Positions 20,240 through 31,508 of a DNA stretch of 64,000 bases are shown one piece after another. Position 1 is the first letter of the stretch; every line of letters begins with the position of its first letter. The DNA lies in contig OX465281.1 in NCBI GenBank assembly GCA_949987705.1, positions 86,394,543 to 86,458,542 on the forward strand. Direction: 5' to 3'. Origin of the DNA: Thereva unica (taxonomy: Eukaryota; Arthropoda; Insecta; Diptera; Therevidae). Under the pieces are notes generated by a model. It had not been told where the DNA came from, ran no database searches, and saw only the letters and a program-made list of their open reading frames with translations. Made by a program: the position numbers and the translations under genes.

Positions 20240-23200
20240 TCTTAAATTTTTTAATGGTGTTTCGTCCAGATGTTCTCTAACCTCCTTTTTTAAGGGAGGG
20301 TTGCCGGGAGCTCTCGAGTTGTCCAGAGTCGTGTGAGAACAAACACCTTTTTACAAAATAACATTTTTTTATTCATTCAAAAAATCCTTATACACTAACA
20401 ATTTCGAACTCTTAAATCTAAGTTAATACGGGGTACATGTTTACATATTCCTTATAGTTATATCTAAGTAACTAACTACGGGTTATCTCTAGAAACATAC
20501 TTCTTACTAATGTATACCGCTAAGCAGCTATCTACTCATTACTATATTCTACATGTGCGTAAGCTGGGGTCAGTGGTATCACTGGTATGGTTTAGGAGGA
20601 TATATATAATGCGGTGTTCGGTATGTATCTGGTCATACCGCGACTCTGGTATTGGAAATGCTGTCGGGAACAGTGTCGGATCTTACACCACGACACTGGT
20701 CCAGGAAACATTCCTCAGGTATTCGGAAATCGGTCGGTAGGTGTTATGTGTGTGTTATGTCTGCGCTCTAACCGTGCCGAATCATACACCACGACGCAGT
20801 CTAGGAATTGTTACTTCGGCACATTGTCGGATCGTACATCACCCTAGGCAAAATTCCTCAGGTAATGTGTGTAATGTATAGTGTAACCGTGCCGGGTCGT
20901 ATACACACGGTATAGGACCGGAGAAGGTGACCTCTCCGGAACGAGCCTGGTTAAAGACTGAATTTTGGCCTGGTGAAGGGGTTTATTATATAGCTAGAAA
21001 GCTCGTCGGCGTAGGAGGTTTTAAAGCTTCGAAGTGAGCTTTTAAAGGAGAATCACCCAGCCTGCTGAGTAAATATTTATTCTCCTAAAGCTTTGTTATT
21101 AGAGGGATTGTTGGTAACGAGTTGTGATTCGTTACAAATTGATGCATCTCTAAAAATGTGAGTCTTGTGTACTTTCGTACTTATGTACATATATTACTTA
21201 TTCTCAACTCAAAGTAACTATTATTACTTTCTTATCTTTTTAAGCTGTATTTTCTCTATTAGCATTATATTCAATCTCGATAAAGGTGACTTTCTCGACT
21301 CTTAAAATTTGTACAGTTTTCATATGCAATAAGTGGTCTTCGCCAACCTCCAAGGAGGATGCATTTACAACATTGCTGGATTACCACATGAGGTATGAGT
21401 TTTGTTAATTCCAAATTTCTGGACTTTAGAAAACCTTTACCACAAGATTTCCTTACTGCTGGTATTTTTTTCGTTAACACATCGAGGATTATTTAGACAT
21501 ACTATTCGAGTATGCGATTTCATATTTCCTAAAAAGTTATAAATATTTTAGTTATAAAAGTTCGCATGAAAATACATACATAAATACATCGTAACGAGTA
21601 CCCAAATCAATATTTCTGATAGCACCAACGCTAACGCCATCTGTTTACGAATAATTCATGTTATTTCATGGAAAAGTATTACAAAAATAGAAAAAAAATT
21701 TAAACCCAGAAATGTTTTCATTTTGATATAAAGTTTCAGGAACAAAAAAATCATTCGCTTCTCCCAAAGAAATCTCCAGGGTAATGGTGTTAGAATGGTA
21801 CTGTTTCCCTTCAAGTTCACTCCGCAAATAGATGCTTGAAGTTCTCCGTATAAGAAGACGGTGGTTTTGGTTGAAAATCAATTCTGTCGAGGGTAATAAT
21901 ATCCCTTTTTGCCTTTTGAATTCTCAACTGCCCAGATGTTAAGACTATTTTTCAAGTTTACGGCATGATTCATCAGTAGACCCGTCCCTGTCTTGGCACA
22001 TTAACGGCGGCGAGGAAGCAGCCACTACTGATAAATCACCCGTAATCCTCTCAAATTGGTAATCTAACCAAATGAATGGGCCAAAATAGATATCACGTTC
22101 CAGTCAATTATAGAAACTGAAATCACAGTCCAGGAGAGAGCAGAATACATAAGAAAGCTCCGTCGTCCCTGCTATGTGGGACTTACACAATAGGAGGACG
22201 AAAGGATTTCCGCTGAGTCAGCAAGTCAGTAAACACTTCACACGGGAATGGCGGCAGATATCCTCTAGTCTTATCTCTTGAAATATTACTCTGCAAGATT
22301 TCAGTTTATTAATAAGGGCTTTGTGTAACATTAGACGTTCCAAAAATTGTAACAATTTTTTGTTGTTCAATAAAATAAAGGGAAGGCCGTTGAATATTTT
22401 ATGTCAAAAATACGAAATAATAAACCCAAAGAATATCCTGTCATTATCCTTATCAGCTAGGGACAAACCTTCCTGTCTTATCCCTTCAAAGTCCTCTGCC
22501 ATTGTTTGGGGCGACCCATCAACTAAGAACTCTACAAACAAATTGCAAAATCGATAAAATAGGAATTTTACATTTTTGTCGCCGACAACAGCGAATGCGG
22601 GCGGGTGGTCACAACAACAAAGCACAAGGCGCAGTTAAATCCTTGAAAAGGCGTGAATTTAATGCAAAAAAAAAGAAATCAAAATAGCAGTACTGAATTT
22701 ATGGAGTTCGCCAGTTCGTTCAACAAAATAATTTCCTTGGAGGAGTCCTTGATTATTTTTTCCCCTTTACCCTTTAAACTCGGAAATAGTTTAACTGATT
22801 TTTGTGATTATGTCGAAAAGGATATTTCACGGCAGTTTTCAATTAAGAACTGAAATTTCAAAATTGCTTTTTATCCGAAGAACGAATATTTGCAAGATTA
22901 TATTAAGGCTCTCATAAAGGCGGAAAAGAATATGCTACACAAGGATATGTAGTAGTACGAAAGGCAAAAACCCAAAATCCTTAGGTTCATTCTTATCCAA
23001 TCCAATGTATCGCAAAAGATCTCAAAAGAATCATTCTTAGAAAGGAAACATGATAAGGGCAGGTGGAATTTGACCCTATTTTAGGATAACAGAAAATACA
23101 TGTCTTTCTAGCAGGATTTAACATTCATGCTGCTCCTAATTATACCTATATACATATGTGTGCACAACCTTTTCTAGCTCCGTCACTGCCAAGTGTGTTC

Positions 23201-23835
23201 GACTGTTCTGCCTTGGGACTATGCTGATTTGACCTGTAGTAAGGATAGTCATAATTCATTTGTCTGAAATATGGCTTAACTGAAATAAATGGAAGTCGAG
23301 AGAGCTCCTAGGATATTTTTTTTTTATTTTATTTTTCACTCATGTTTAGATTTGGTTCGTTTTTGGGGATTTAAAAGATTAAATACATTAAAATTTATTT
23401 GCGAAGATTTATCAACTAGGGTTTTATTTTGGGATCAGGTCTGTAGGGATTTAAGACAGTGAGTATTGAAATTACTCCTTCCTCCATGTCCAAAATTTTG
23501 TTTTATCTAATACTGCGATTCTATCTTTCGCAGCACGTTCATCCTACATTCTAAACAAAAATCTAATACAGTGAGGGTGGAAAGAATTTTCTTAAATGAC
23601 ATGTTGTTGTTGCATAAGCTACAGAAAACAATAATATACAGTTATTAAGAATGCTGACTTAGTGTCTGGATCAGGATTAACGTTAGAGATTATGGGGAAA
23701 ATGATAAAATATAAAGTAGAATTAATTAAGACACTTTAAAATACAGAAACTAACTTCAACATTTCGTATTAAACATAATAATATTAATCTAATTATAATT
23801 TTTGAATGTACTTGTTGTTTTCTTCTTCTTCTTTA
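20240..23835. other. Unassigned 3.6 kb, partly repetitive
   Basis: I find no gene that I can support. 20560-20910 holds degenerate repeats: the words gtcggatcttacaccacgac, gtgccgaatcatacaccacg, gtcggatcgtacatcaccc and attcctcaggta recur, which suggests a decayed tandem array or LTR. 21666-21881 (minus) and 22653-22853 (plus) are open for 71 and 66 codons without recognisable motifs. The rest is AT-rich. Confidence 0.4.
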
Positions 23836-24700
23836 AACTCCTTTAATCCCTCATGGGACATAGGGTGGAAACAGTTGCCCTCTAGCGGACTCTGTTTTGC
23901 GCGACAGCTCTTAGCTCCGACCAGGATCTCCCAGTTGTTGCGGCTTCTTCTAGTAGGGTTCTCCTCCACGTTGTTCTAGGTCTTCCTACTCGACGGGAAC
24001 CTTGCGGATTCCAGTCAAGGGCCTGTTTGGCTAGATTTTCGTTTTCGCGTCGCAAGGTGTGGCCAACCCAATTCCATTTCCTTCGCCTGATTGGTCGTCT
24101 ATCCTTTCTTGGCCGGCACGGCGCCATAGTTCTTCGTTTGAAATTCTATCTTGCCAGTGGATTTTTAGGATACGACGCATGCATCTGTTGATGAAGACTT
24201 GTAGGCGCCCTGTGATGAATTTGGTGACTTTCCATGTTTCGCAACCATACAAAAGAACTGCCTTAACGTTGGAGTTGAACAGCCCCAATTTGGTGTTAGT
24301 GGAAATCACCGTTGATCTCCATATGTGGGACAGGCATGCATATGCGCCTCGTGCTTTATTTATTCTGGAACTGACGTCTTCTTCTGTCCCACCATTTTCG
24401 GTAATAATGCTACCGAGGTAGCAGAATTTATTTACCAGTTCCACGTCACGGTTATTCAGCGCTGTTCGTTCAATGGTGTTTGCATTTATAAGCATTTTTT
24501 TAGTTTTAGTCGGATTTCGCCTTAAGCCTGCTGGACTACTTTCTGTTGCCAAATTGTTTAACATGTTTTTGAGGTCCTGGTGTCTGTGGGCCAGCAAACA
24601 GATTTTGTTGTTTTGGGTTCTCCTTATTTTTACTTCTTTATATTTATTTTGCATAGTTAGAGAACTTCGCCAGTCTGCGACACCTAACCCTAGCACACAG
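23836..24700 (-). pseudogene. LINE C-terminal fragment, frameshifted
   Basis: The minus strand reads ICLLAHRHQDLKNMLNNLAT (end of the reverse transcriptase palm), NPTKTKKMLINAN, FCYLGSIITENGG, VLLYGCETWKV, then WQDRISNEELWRRAGQERI. After a frameshift near 24070-24120 it continues with RRKWNWVGHTLRRENENLAK, GSRRVGRPRTTWRRT and VAQNRVRW. This tail (K-W-x-W-x-GH-x-LR then GRPR-x-TWRR) is typical of a widespread animal LINE group. The catalytic ADD motif and everything upstream are missing, so the copy is 5'-truncated. The end is near 23840, at the tctttaaactcctttaatcc tail. Confidence 0.8.
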
Positions 24701-25069
24701 TTGTATTGAAAAAAAAACCAAGGTAAGCTGTGTAAAGAAAATATTCAATGAATACAGAATTCACAAAGTATTTACGATTACATTATTAGAAGAAAAACTT
24801 CTTTCGTGGCTAGCAATAAAGGTAGCTCAAACTTCAGACAGTTAGCGACTTTTGGAAAAGTTGTGATATTCGGCGACCGTGGGTTACTAAAAAAACTGCG
24901 CATTTCTTCTTACGAAACAACACTCGATATCTAGCGGGAGCAATGACCATAGGAGGAGAGGACAAAACTAGTAATTGAGTTTCTTCTTTAATATACCAAA
25001 TGATATGAAAACTTTAGAATGGTCACTGCGGCTAACGCCCTCTTTCGGAAGATTTATACATAGCAGACT
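24701..25069. other. AT-rich stretch, nothing recognised
   Basis: No frame or repeat that I can support between the LINE fragment and the Gypsy relic. Confidence 0.4.
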
Positions 25070-25750
25070 TGGCAGTTGAAGCAAAGTGAGTATAAAGCAT
25101 TGAAAGAAATATTGGTAAAAATACCACTGTTGAAGTTATTTGTACCAAAGGGACATAGGGAGATTCATACCAATGCTAGTAACGGCGAATTCGAAGCTAT
25201 TGCTCTTGCAACGGGATAATAACGAGCAAAAATTGCATTCGGTGCAATACATGAGTAGTAAGGCAAACTCAGCCGAAAACCGCTTTTACGCATACGACCT
25301 AGAGGAAACGAAGAGTCTAGGTTCTGCGAAGGAGGATTAAGATGGTCACCGACTGCAATGCTTTTGACACGATAATGAAAAAGTAAATGTTGCACTGAGA
25401 GTGGCTAGATGGGCTATGTTTCTAAAAGAGTTTAATTACCAGATTGAACATCGTTCAGGGAGTAAAATTAGGCACGTAAATGCGTTGAGCAGAATTGCAA
25501 TACCAATGTTAACTTACCTATTTCAACAAGCACAGAATATTTACGAGCTATATGAGAGATATTAAAGACCTCCGCTCATGAAGATTTTCACCTTAAACAT
25601 GACTTTTTATTTAAGACTCCAGGGGAAGAGTTAATTTTCATTCCCACATCAATGGAAGAGGAGATCACTAAATCTGCTCACAAGCAGGACATTTTCAGCT
25701 ACTGAGACTAAAGTCTTGATCAGGAAAGTCTACTTTATTCCCGAAGACTC
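25070..25750 (+). pseudogene. Ty3/Gypsy pol relic: RNase H and integrase zinc region
   Basis: Spread over three frames with many stops I can read WQLKQSEYKALKEILVKIP, FVPKGHREIHTNAS (RNase H, first aspartate changed to N), NEQKLHSVQYMSSKANSAEN, MVTDCNAFDTIMKK, NYQIEHRSGSKIRHVNALSR and then FHLKHDFLFKTPGEELIFIP with TSMEEEITKSAHKQ, the start of an integrase HHCC region. The order RNase H, linker (HVDALSR-like), integrase zinc finger is diagnostic for Gypsy pol. It is old: it has frameshifts throughout, and no reverse transcriptase or integrase core flanks it. Confidence 0.75.
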
Positions 25751-26639
25751 CATCCATCCAATGGCGCTACAGGCCAAATTTAGCATTGTTTTCCTCTACG
25801 ACATTTCTGCAACTTTGATGGTCCCTAGCAGCATGTCTCCAGTTTCGAATGTTAAGCCCCTTTTGTACTCATGGGCCTAGTACGTTTGGATGTTCTCCAT
25901 CCTCATTACGAGGCCGGCAAGTCTTAGTTCGCTGTCTGGGAAACAGGAAGGAAAGAAAGCAGTAAGCAATAAAGTATACTCGATATACTGTTAGATCCAT
26001 GGCGGCCGTTTCAAGACCCATGAACCCCTTCTTTGAGGCACTTCATCTATGTAAAATTCATATCTCGATCTTCATATCTATCGGCTTATGGGGTCCCGGG
26101 TCCCAGCTAGTAATATGTTCAAGTTGAATTTTATTCATACGAAAGGCGTTTCGGGGGTGTTGAGGACAACCCCCCCTCCCCGTTCCTACGCCACTGATTA
26201 CAACCAATTTTAAGGTGGAATGTAATAAATTGATATTCGTTATAACATTTAAAAATAGTCTAAAATAGCCATGCCACAATATTCATTTGAATATGTTATA
26301 TAAAAATATCAGTATAGTATATGTATAGTCGAATGATGTACTCACCTGGATTCGTTTAGTTGTATCCACTAAATCAGTCTTGTATGGCAATTCTCAAATC
26401 ATCAGTGACATATCACAAATCACAACAAAGTCAAAAAGGCGTGGTGAGTCGCAGTTGTGACTTTTTCGTATTCTCGTGGGCCAGTCTCAAGTTATGACAA
26501 TCGAAGGCTTGTGATGACATATAGAGCTGGTCACAGGGACGAGAATATAATAATAATAGAAGAAATTTTATTAATTTTTGTTTTGTTGAGCTATAAACAA
26601 CAGAAAAAGTAAAAATTTGACCAAAACAAGAAGAAATGA
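25751..26639. other. Mixed repeat debris
   Basis: 25756-25930 starts tggcgctacaggccaaattt, similar in wording to 34998-35040 (tggcgctacagtccttgcag), where it marks a LINE 3' end, so it is probably a LINE tail. 25972-26020 is a single inverted piece of the 120-bp satellite (gtatactcgatatactgtta, then gatccatggcggccgtttca). The remainder shows nothing I can name. Confidence 0.5.
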
Positions 26640-26649
26640 TATGATATGA

Positions 26650-27798
26650 TGATATGAACATATGATCTTCGAGAACACGACGAACACGGCTTCACAAAGC
26701 TTTAAGAGATGATAGCGATCCCTTTGCACTCCAGAACAGTATTCTTTCGCTTTAACAAACATGAAGCTTGGAGATTAATTGAGGTGTTGGAACCACGTTA
26801 CAAGCATTACAGAGATCTAAATTCCGTTTCATTTACGGTATGCATTTAGCCGTTTAAAAATTTACACACATTCTGTCTATTCTGTATTTCTTGGCTCACT
26901 GGTCCTATCAGAAATGCGTTGGGAACAACTATGTATTTCCTGTGAGTCAGTTCATAGTGTCTCGTGCAATTGATAAAATTACTACACTTATAATTAAAGT
27001 TGAAAGTAGGGAAATTGTATCTCCAAGATCTTCTGAAGAAAAATTAATTAAGAAATTCGGGTAAACGTTTAAACAGATCGTGTGAGTACATTTCATTTAA
27101 TAGAACATTTATTGTATTAATAGATTTTATGCAAAATTTGGCATAAATGGAATGGAACTATCGGCGCTATTGACTGCACAAACGTAGCCATGATTTCTCC
27201 TCATATTGGTGATCTACAAACACCAGCACATGTCTACCTCAACAGAAAGAACAACCACAGTATTAACGTAGAAGTTTTAATTATTGACAATTCTATGGGG
27301 TTCATGAAAACTAACACATTCACATCTTTTTCTTTGCAGATTTGCGATCACAAAATAAAATTTCTTGCAGTAAACGCAAAATTCCCTGGATCCTGCCATG
27401 ATTCGGGCATTTGGGCGACATCAGTTGGACGATTGCATCTTATGGAAACTCATAATGCGTGCAGTTTTACATGGCTTTTGGCGATTCCGGTTACCCATTG
27501 AAGACTTGGTTGCTTACTCCTCTGGCTAATCCCTCAAGTGTTGCTGAGAGAAGATACAATTCCATGCAAATTGCTGCCCGAAAAGTAATTGAACGTGCTT
27601 TCGGGGTCCTCAGATCTCGGTTCCGCTGCTTACATAGAAACAGGGTCTTGCTTAAAAAAAGCTGCGAAAATTATTTACGGTTGCGCAATTTTGCATAACA
27701 TCTTGCTTCAGGGTCATTTATATAAATACTTTGAAGTAGAAATAAATGATGATAACAAAATGAGAATTCCAGAATCGATGTTCCACCTTATGCAGTAG
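26650..27798 (+). pseudogene. PIF/Harbinger transposase (HARBI1-like), broken
   Basis: The N-terminal part (about 26700-26840) gives RFNKHEAWRLIEVLEPRY. Next come FLAHWSYQKCVGNNYVFPVS, QFIVSRAIDKITTLI and EEKLIKKFG, interrupted by a good GT-AG intron of 63 bp (27061-27123), then FYAKFGING, GTIGAIDCTNVAM (first catalytic D), YLNRKNNHSINVEV, AKFPGSCHDSGIW (second D), GDSGYPLKTWLLTP, VAERRYNSMQIAARKVIERA (E region) and FGVLRSRFRCL. This is the DDE nuclease of Harbinger, which cuts the element out and inserts it at 3-bp targets. Three frameshifts break it: near 27150 (in a repeated atgga), near 27478 (in cttttgg) and near 27655 (in an A run). The catalytic residues are still readable, so loss of function looks recent, unless the indels are sequencing errors. 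Confidence 0.85.
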
Positions 27799-28019
27799 TA
27801 ACTGAAAGCCGAAGAGAATACCTTATTTGTAGAACATACAAACTAAAAACTAGATTTTTTCACACTACGTTTTATTTTACTAAATTCAAAATAATTATTC
27901 TTCCACAGAAAACTAACAAAACATGGCTTTTTCATACATTTGTACTTAATTCAAAATATTCAATATAAAATATTATTTTTTTTTAAATCCGCAATCACGT
28001 CTGAAAAGGTTTTCAGGCT

Positions 28020-28440
28020 GTGATCGTTGCTTGTTGTTGTTGGGGAAGTTGCTGTTGTTCTATAAGTTGTTGTTACAAACAGCGGTCCCTTTCTTGCCAA
28101 CTTTTTATCATCTCACATGTTTCCTGAAACATTTTATCAAACTGGCTTGGTTTTGTTACAGATGATGATGGTAAGGATTCCAGATTATTGGAAATTGAAT
28201 CACTTAAAGATCCTTCAAATTCAATGATTGGTGCTGACGATTCCTCATCTTGACGTTCTAGGATCTGATCACCAATTTCCTAAAAAAAAATTCTTATTTC
28301 TTAACTAATCATTTCAAACGCGATATATACTTGCATTCCAAGAGAGGGTCCATTTGGAATTCCGTCTATAAGTAAACCTCCATCGAGAGTTTCCAAATCC
28401 CTGCTCCTCTTGAGAGCTTGAAATTTTCTTCAAAACTTGT
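28020..28440 (-). pseudogene. Two-exon coding-like fragment, glutamine-rich end
   Basis: On the minus strand, LKRSRDLETLDGGLLIDGI is followed by a plausible donor (gtatatatcgc) and, after about 60 bp with a T-rich acceptor (tttttttttag), by EIGDQILERQDEESSAPIIE, then SLPSSSVTKPSQFDKMFQET and MIKSWQERDRCL. A stop follows, and downstream lie CAA/CAG-rich codons. It sits between the Harbinger transposase and its Myb-like gene and shares the minus orientation of the latter. It may be a second exon set of the element's accessory protein, but I know no family for it. Confidence 0.4.
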
Positions 28441-28860
28441 ACTAATTAAGTAGTTTCCCATGCTTAAAATGGCCCGCAAAACACATTAATAGCTGAAGAG
28501 CAGAAAAGGAACGCAAAATTTTCTGCTTTGAGTAAAATCTAACCTAAAACTTTTGAAGTTACTTTGTTGTAAATAAATATACACTGCTGTCCGTTGCTGG
28601 AACTCGACCAAAAATTGCCATACTCCAGCCAGCTACACGGCTGCAACATTTAAATATTTTGCTTGGATAAATCGCTTTCGGCCATGCCCTAGCCAGCTAC
28701 ATGGCAACATGTGAGAAGAAAAGGGTTCACAATAAAAGTGCTCAAAAATGGCTACAAGTGCCCAGAAAAAGTGGGCGAATAAAAGTGCGCGTGACGCGAG
28801 TTTCTAGTTTTTACCCCAGGCCAAAAAGTGACAATCGTGCCTAAAGAAGTTATCACTTAA

Positions 28861-29333
28861 CACTTTGTTGACTGGCGTTGTTGACCAATGACGAGTTAAC
28901 TCGTCATTGCACTTGCATTATCTATCTATTTCAATTTACGAAACGCATGGCTTTATAGAATATTTCCAAAGCTTTGCGCATTGTGTTTAGTCATGTCGGC
29001 TTTATAATACATGCTTTTCTTGAAAATTAGGTTTTCACGACAATTTTAGAAATTTGAATCATAGCGGAACGAAACGTCGAAGTAAGTTTCAATGAATGAC
29101 GGATACTTTATCTGATTGTCCGATTTGTCTATTTGTTATACACCCTCGGAAGCGATATTCAATACCACCTCCATGCTCATCATCCTGGAAAACGGGGAGA
29201 GGTAATCTGATTGCAGCTCAACATATTTACAGGTTAGTCCGATTTGCACATGCTACTACTGCCATCTTCAATTACAAAATAATAGCTGGTGACATGACAT
29301 AGTTTCTGTGTAAAATTGCCGGTCAACAAAGTG
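28861..29333. mobile_element. 473-bp piggyBac-type MITE
   Basis: The ends cactttgttgactggc and gccggtcaacaaagtg are inverted repeats, and both are flanked by TTAA (28857-28860 and 29334-29337), the signature duplication of piggyBac elements. A perfect 22-bp palindrome, aatgacgagtt joined to aactcgtcatt, lies near the left end (28889-28910). The 68-codon frame inside is not a transposase. It lies within the Harbinger block and is therefore younger. Confidence 0.85.
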
Positions 29334-29699
29334 TTAATAGGTTAATTTATGACTACATATATTTTGCATGCTTCTCTGTTTGCATGTCTCAGCTGCATTT
29401 TGCCTCTCTTATGTTTGCATGTCTCAGCTGAGCCACGACTGCAATGCTAAATGTTTCTCAGCCCTGCTGAGAAATGCACCTTCTGAACTAGAATGGTAAC
29501 TCTATTATTATTCATAGCTATCACATGTTAACACATATTTGAAAACAGTCTTCATTATATATACTACATCCCACAGCAATACTACAAACATGATAGGAAA
29601 ATTAAAATTACTTAACATAGGAATAAAAAAAAATGAATTCATATATAAATAAAAAAAAGCAATCTTCTTTCTTCAAGTTACTAAATTTACCTAAACTAC

Positions 29700-30326
29700 A
29701 GTCTATTTTTTATTTTTTAAATACTCCATAACTTCCCGATCCCTTTCTGCCTTGGCATTTTCTTTGTTTTTCCAAATACTCTAAAAATATTCTTTTTATC
29801 CTCTTTTCCTCTAACAAGCCCTCATAAAATTTGGATTTTATATCCATTCTACTATTTATTTTGGTAATTTTTCCCTGCCTTTTGGGGGTGTTCACTTTCA
29901 CTGCTTTGAAGAAGCTGCTGGAACTTCTGGTTGGATACCTAAACTCACTGTATGCGTGGTCGAAATGATTGGATTATACATATCTTTAAAGATTTCATCC
30001 ATTTCAGCCATAAACATGAATTTTGAAGAGGTTGAGCCGGTCCTATGTCTTTTGCATTTTTATATGTGAGACATAAAGTCCTTCACTTTACCTCCATTTG
30101 TTCAGACGTTGTTCGTGAAACCTGAAAGAGTTTTGTTTTAAATGTATATGTATATATACATATTGCTTGGTGTGAAAACTTAAACTTAGTGCCTCCAAAT
30201 CCGTCAATATATTGCTCCAAAAATATTTCTTATTTTTCGTTCGGAAGTATTCTTCCCTTTCTATTACTGTAGACGTCTATCAGCGTCTTCGCCTCATTAT
30301 AAGTCCAGTTTTTTGTATTCTTCATC
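29700..30326 (-). pseudogene. Harbinger accessory Myb/SANT-like protein, broken
   Basis: On the minus strand the start reads MKNTKNWTYNEAKTLIDVY, a Myb/SANT-type helix-turn-helix (W, then ETKxLIxxY-like), continuing in other frames with KNKKYFWSNILTDLEALSL, LTYKNAKDIG and KFMFMAEMDEIFKDMYNPI. The end, SRMDIKSKFYEGLLEEKRIK then FLEYLEKQRKCQGRKGSGS, is a basic coiled tail. In Harbinger elements a Myb-like protein binds the ends and brings the transposase to the nucleus. Orientation is opposite to the transposase and the two together span 26.6-30.4 kb. At least three frameshifts or stops are present. Confidence 0.65.
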
Positions 30327-30824
30327 CTAGGAGTTTCCTTTAAATGTAACTATGTTAATTTTTTACAAATATAAAAATATTAGTACTTAATACTTACTAT
30401 TAAGAAAATTTAAAAAAAACGCAAAAAAACCTATATAAAATAAAAGTAAAAACGTTGACAAAAATAAAACTGAAAATTGACAGTAAAACGCAATCACAAG
30501 TCTTCAAGGTGGTGACGGCGAAAGTTAAAATAATTCACAATAGACTATAAATGGCGACTTTCCCTCTAGCGGATTACAATTGCGTAATTGCAAGTGCTAT
30601 CTACTCGTTTATAAGAGCAAGTGCAGTTGCTAGTACGCACGAACAAAAAATAGTAAAAATTAGCAGAAAAGGGACGCGGCTAGTAATGTAAAGTGTCATG
30701 TATAAAGGTAAAATTTCAAAGGATGTGGAGGTTGCATTCGCGTTGTGTGCGTTGAAATGTGTTGAATACGTTGATTCTATCGCATTTCCTAATTGTTTCA
30801 TAAAACATGATTGTTTTATTCCAT

Positions 30825-31068
30825 TTTTAGTAAATCACTCTTTCACTGTTGAGTACCGTGTATAAAATATTCTCCGCTCTCCATCAAAACAGGATGGCCC
30901 CATACGCCAGAAACACCATAGGCCAATACCAGTGTGGCTTCAGCCCAGGCAAATCAACAACTGATCAGATTTTCACCTTGAGGCAGGCTATGGAAAAATG
31001 TCTAGATTAGAGTTTCAAAACTCAATTCAACACCTCTTCATAGGCTCTAAAGCCGCCTATGATAGCAT
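30825..31068 (+). pseudogene. LINE reverse transcriptase, upstream half
   Basis: The frame reads TLSLLSTVYKIFSALHQNRM, IGQYQCGFSPGKSTTDQIFT and LRQAMEKCLD, then, shifted, KAAYDSI. This is the finger region of a LINE reverse transcriptase. It is cut at AAYDS by a MITE and continues at 31509 with frame and order consistent with one original gene. The 5' half (endonuclease) is missing. Confidence 0.8.
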
Positions 31069-31076
31069 AGCCAGAG

Positions 31077-31500
31077 CAAAGTCTAGAAATTAACAAGTCT
31101 TTCATCTTCATATGGTTAATAAGTGAAAGACGAACAGCTATATTCATAAGTTCTTCAAATGATGATGTCAGGCTATCAGAGAGAGAATGAAATATTTTTA
31201 TAAGCGCTAGCATACAACTGAACAACAGAAAATTTAATGAGTTTCTATAGGGATAATGTTGATGTATTGGTGCATATTTGCTCGTTTGTTTTGATGACTT
31301 CAATTTTGACAGCTGATTCAATTTTCTTTCCTTTTCTGTTCTGCATACTTTACCGTAAAGACAGAATCTGGCTTTGTCTCGCTGAATTCACGAAGTATGC
31401 GTTGAGTTTTGCTCAGCAGTGATGTTCATGTATGCACGCACACAACCAACCGGGTGAAAATTTTGTATGAAGATGAAAGACTTGTTATTACTAGACTTTG
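31077..31500. mobile_element. 424-bp MITE with 8-bp target duplication
   Basis: The ends caaagtctagaaattaaca and its near complement, tgttattactagactttg, extend as inverted repeats over about 37 bp (agtctttcatcttcata and tatgaagatgaaagact). Both flanks carry agccagag (31069-31076 and 31501-31508). 8-bp duplications are characteristic of hAT elements, although the ends do not start with the usual CA-G form. The insert splits the LINE reverse transcriptase. No transposase is present. Confidence 0.88.
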
Positions 31501-31508
31501 AGCCAGAG

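Noticed and set aside
26400..30560. Terminal inverted repeats of the Harbinger element (cgaaggcttgtgatgac at 26493 and its counterpart near 30500)
   Set aside because: Only about 13 of 15 bases match and no 3-bp duplication is visible. Too weak to set the element limits.
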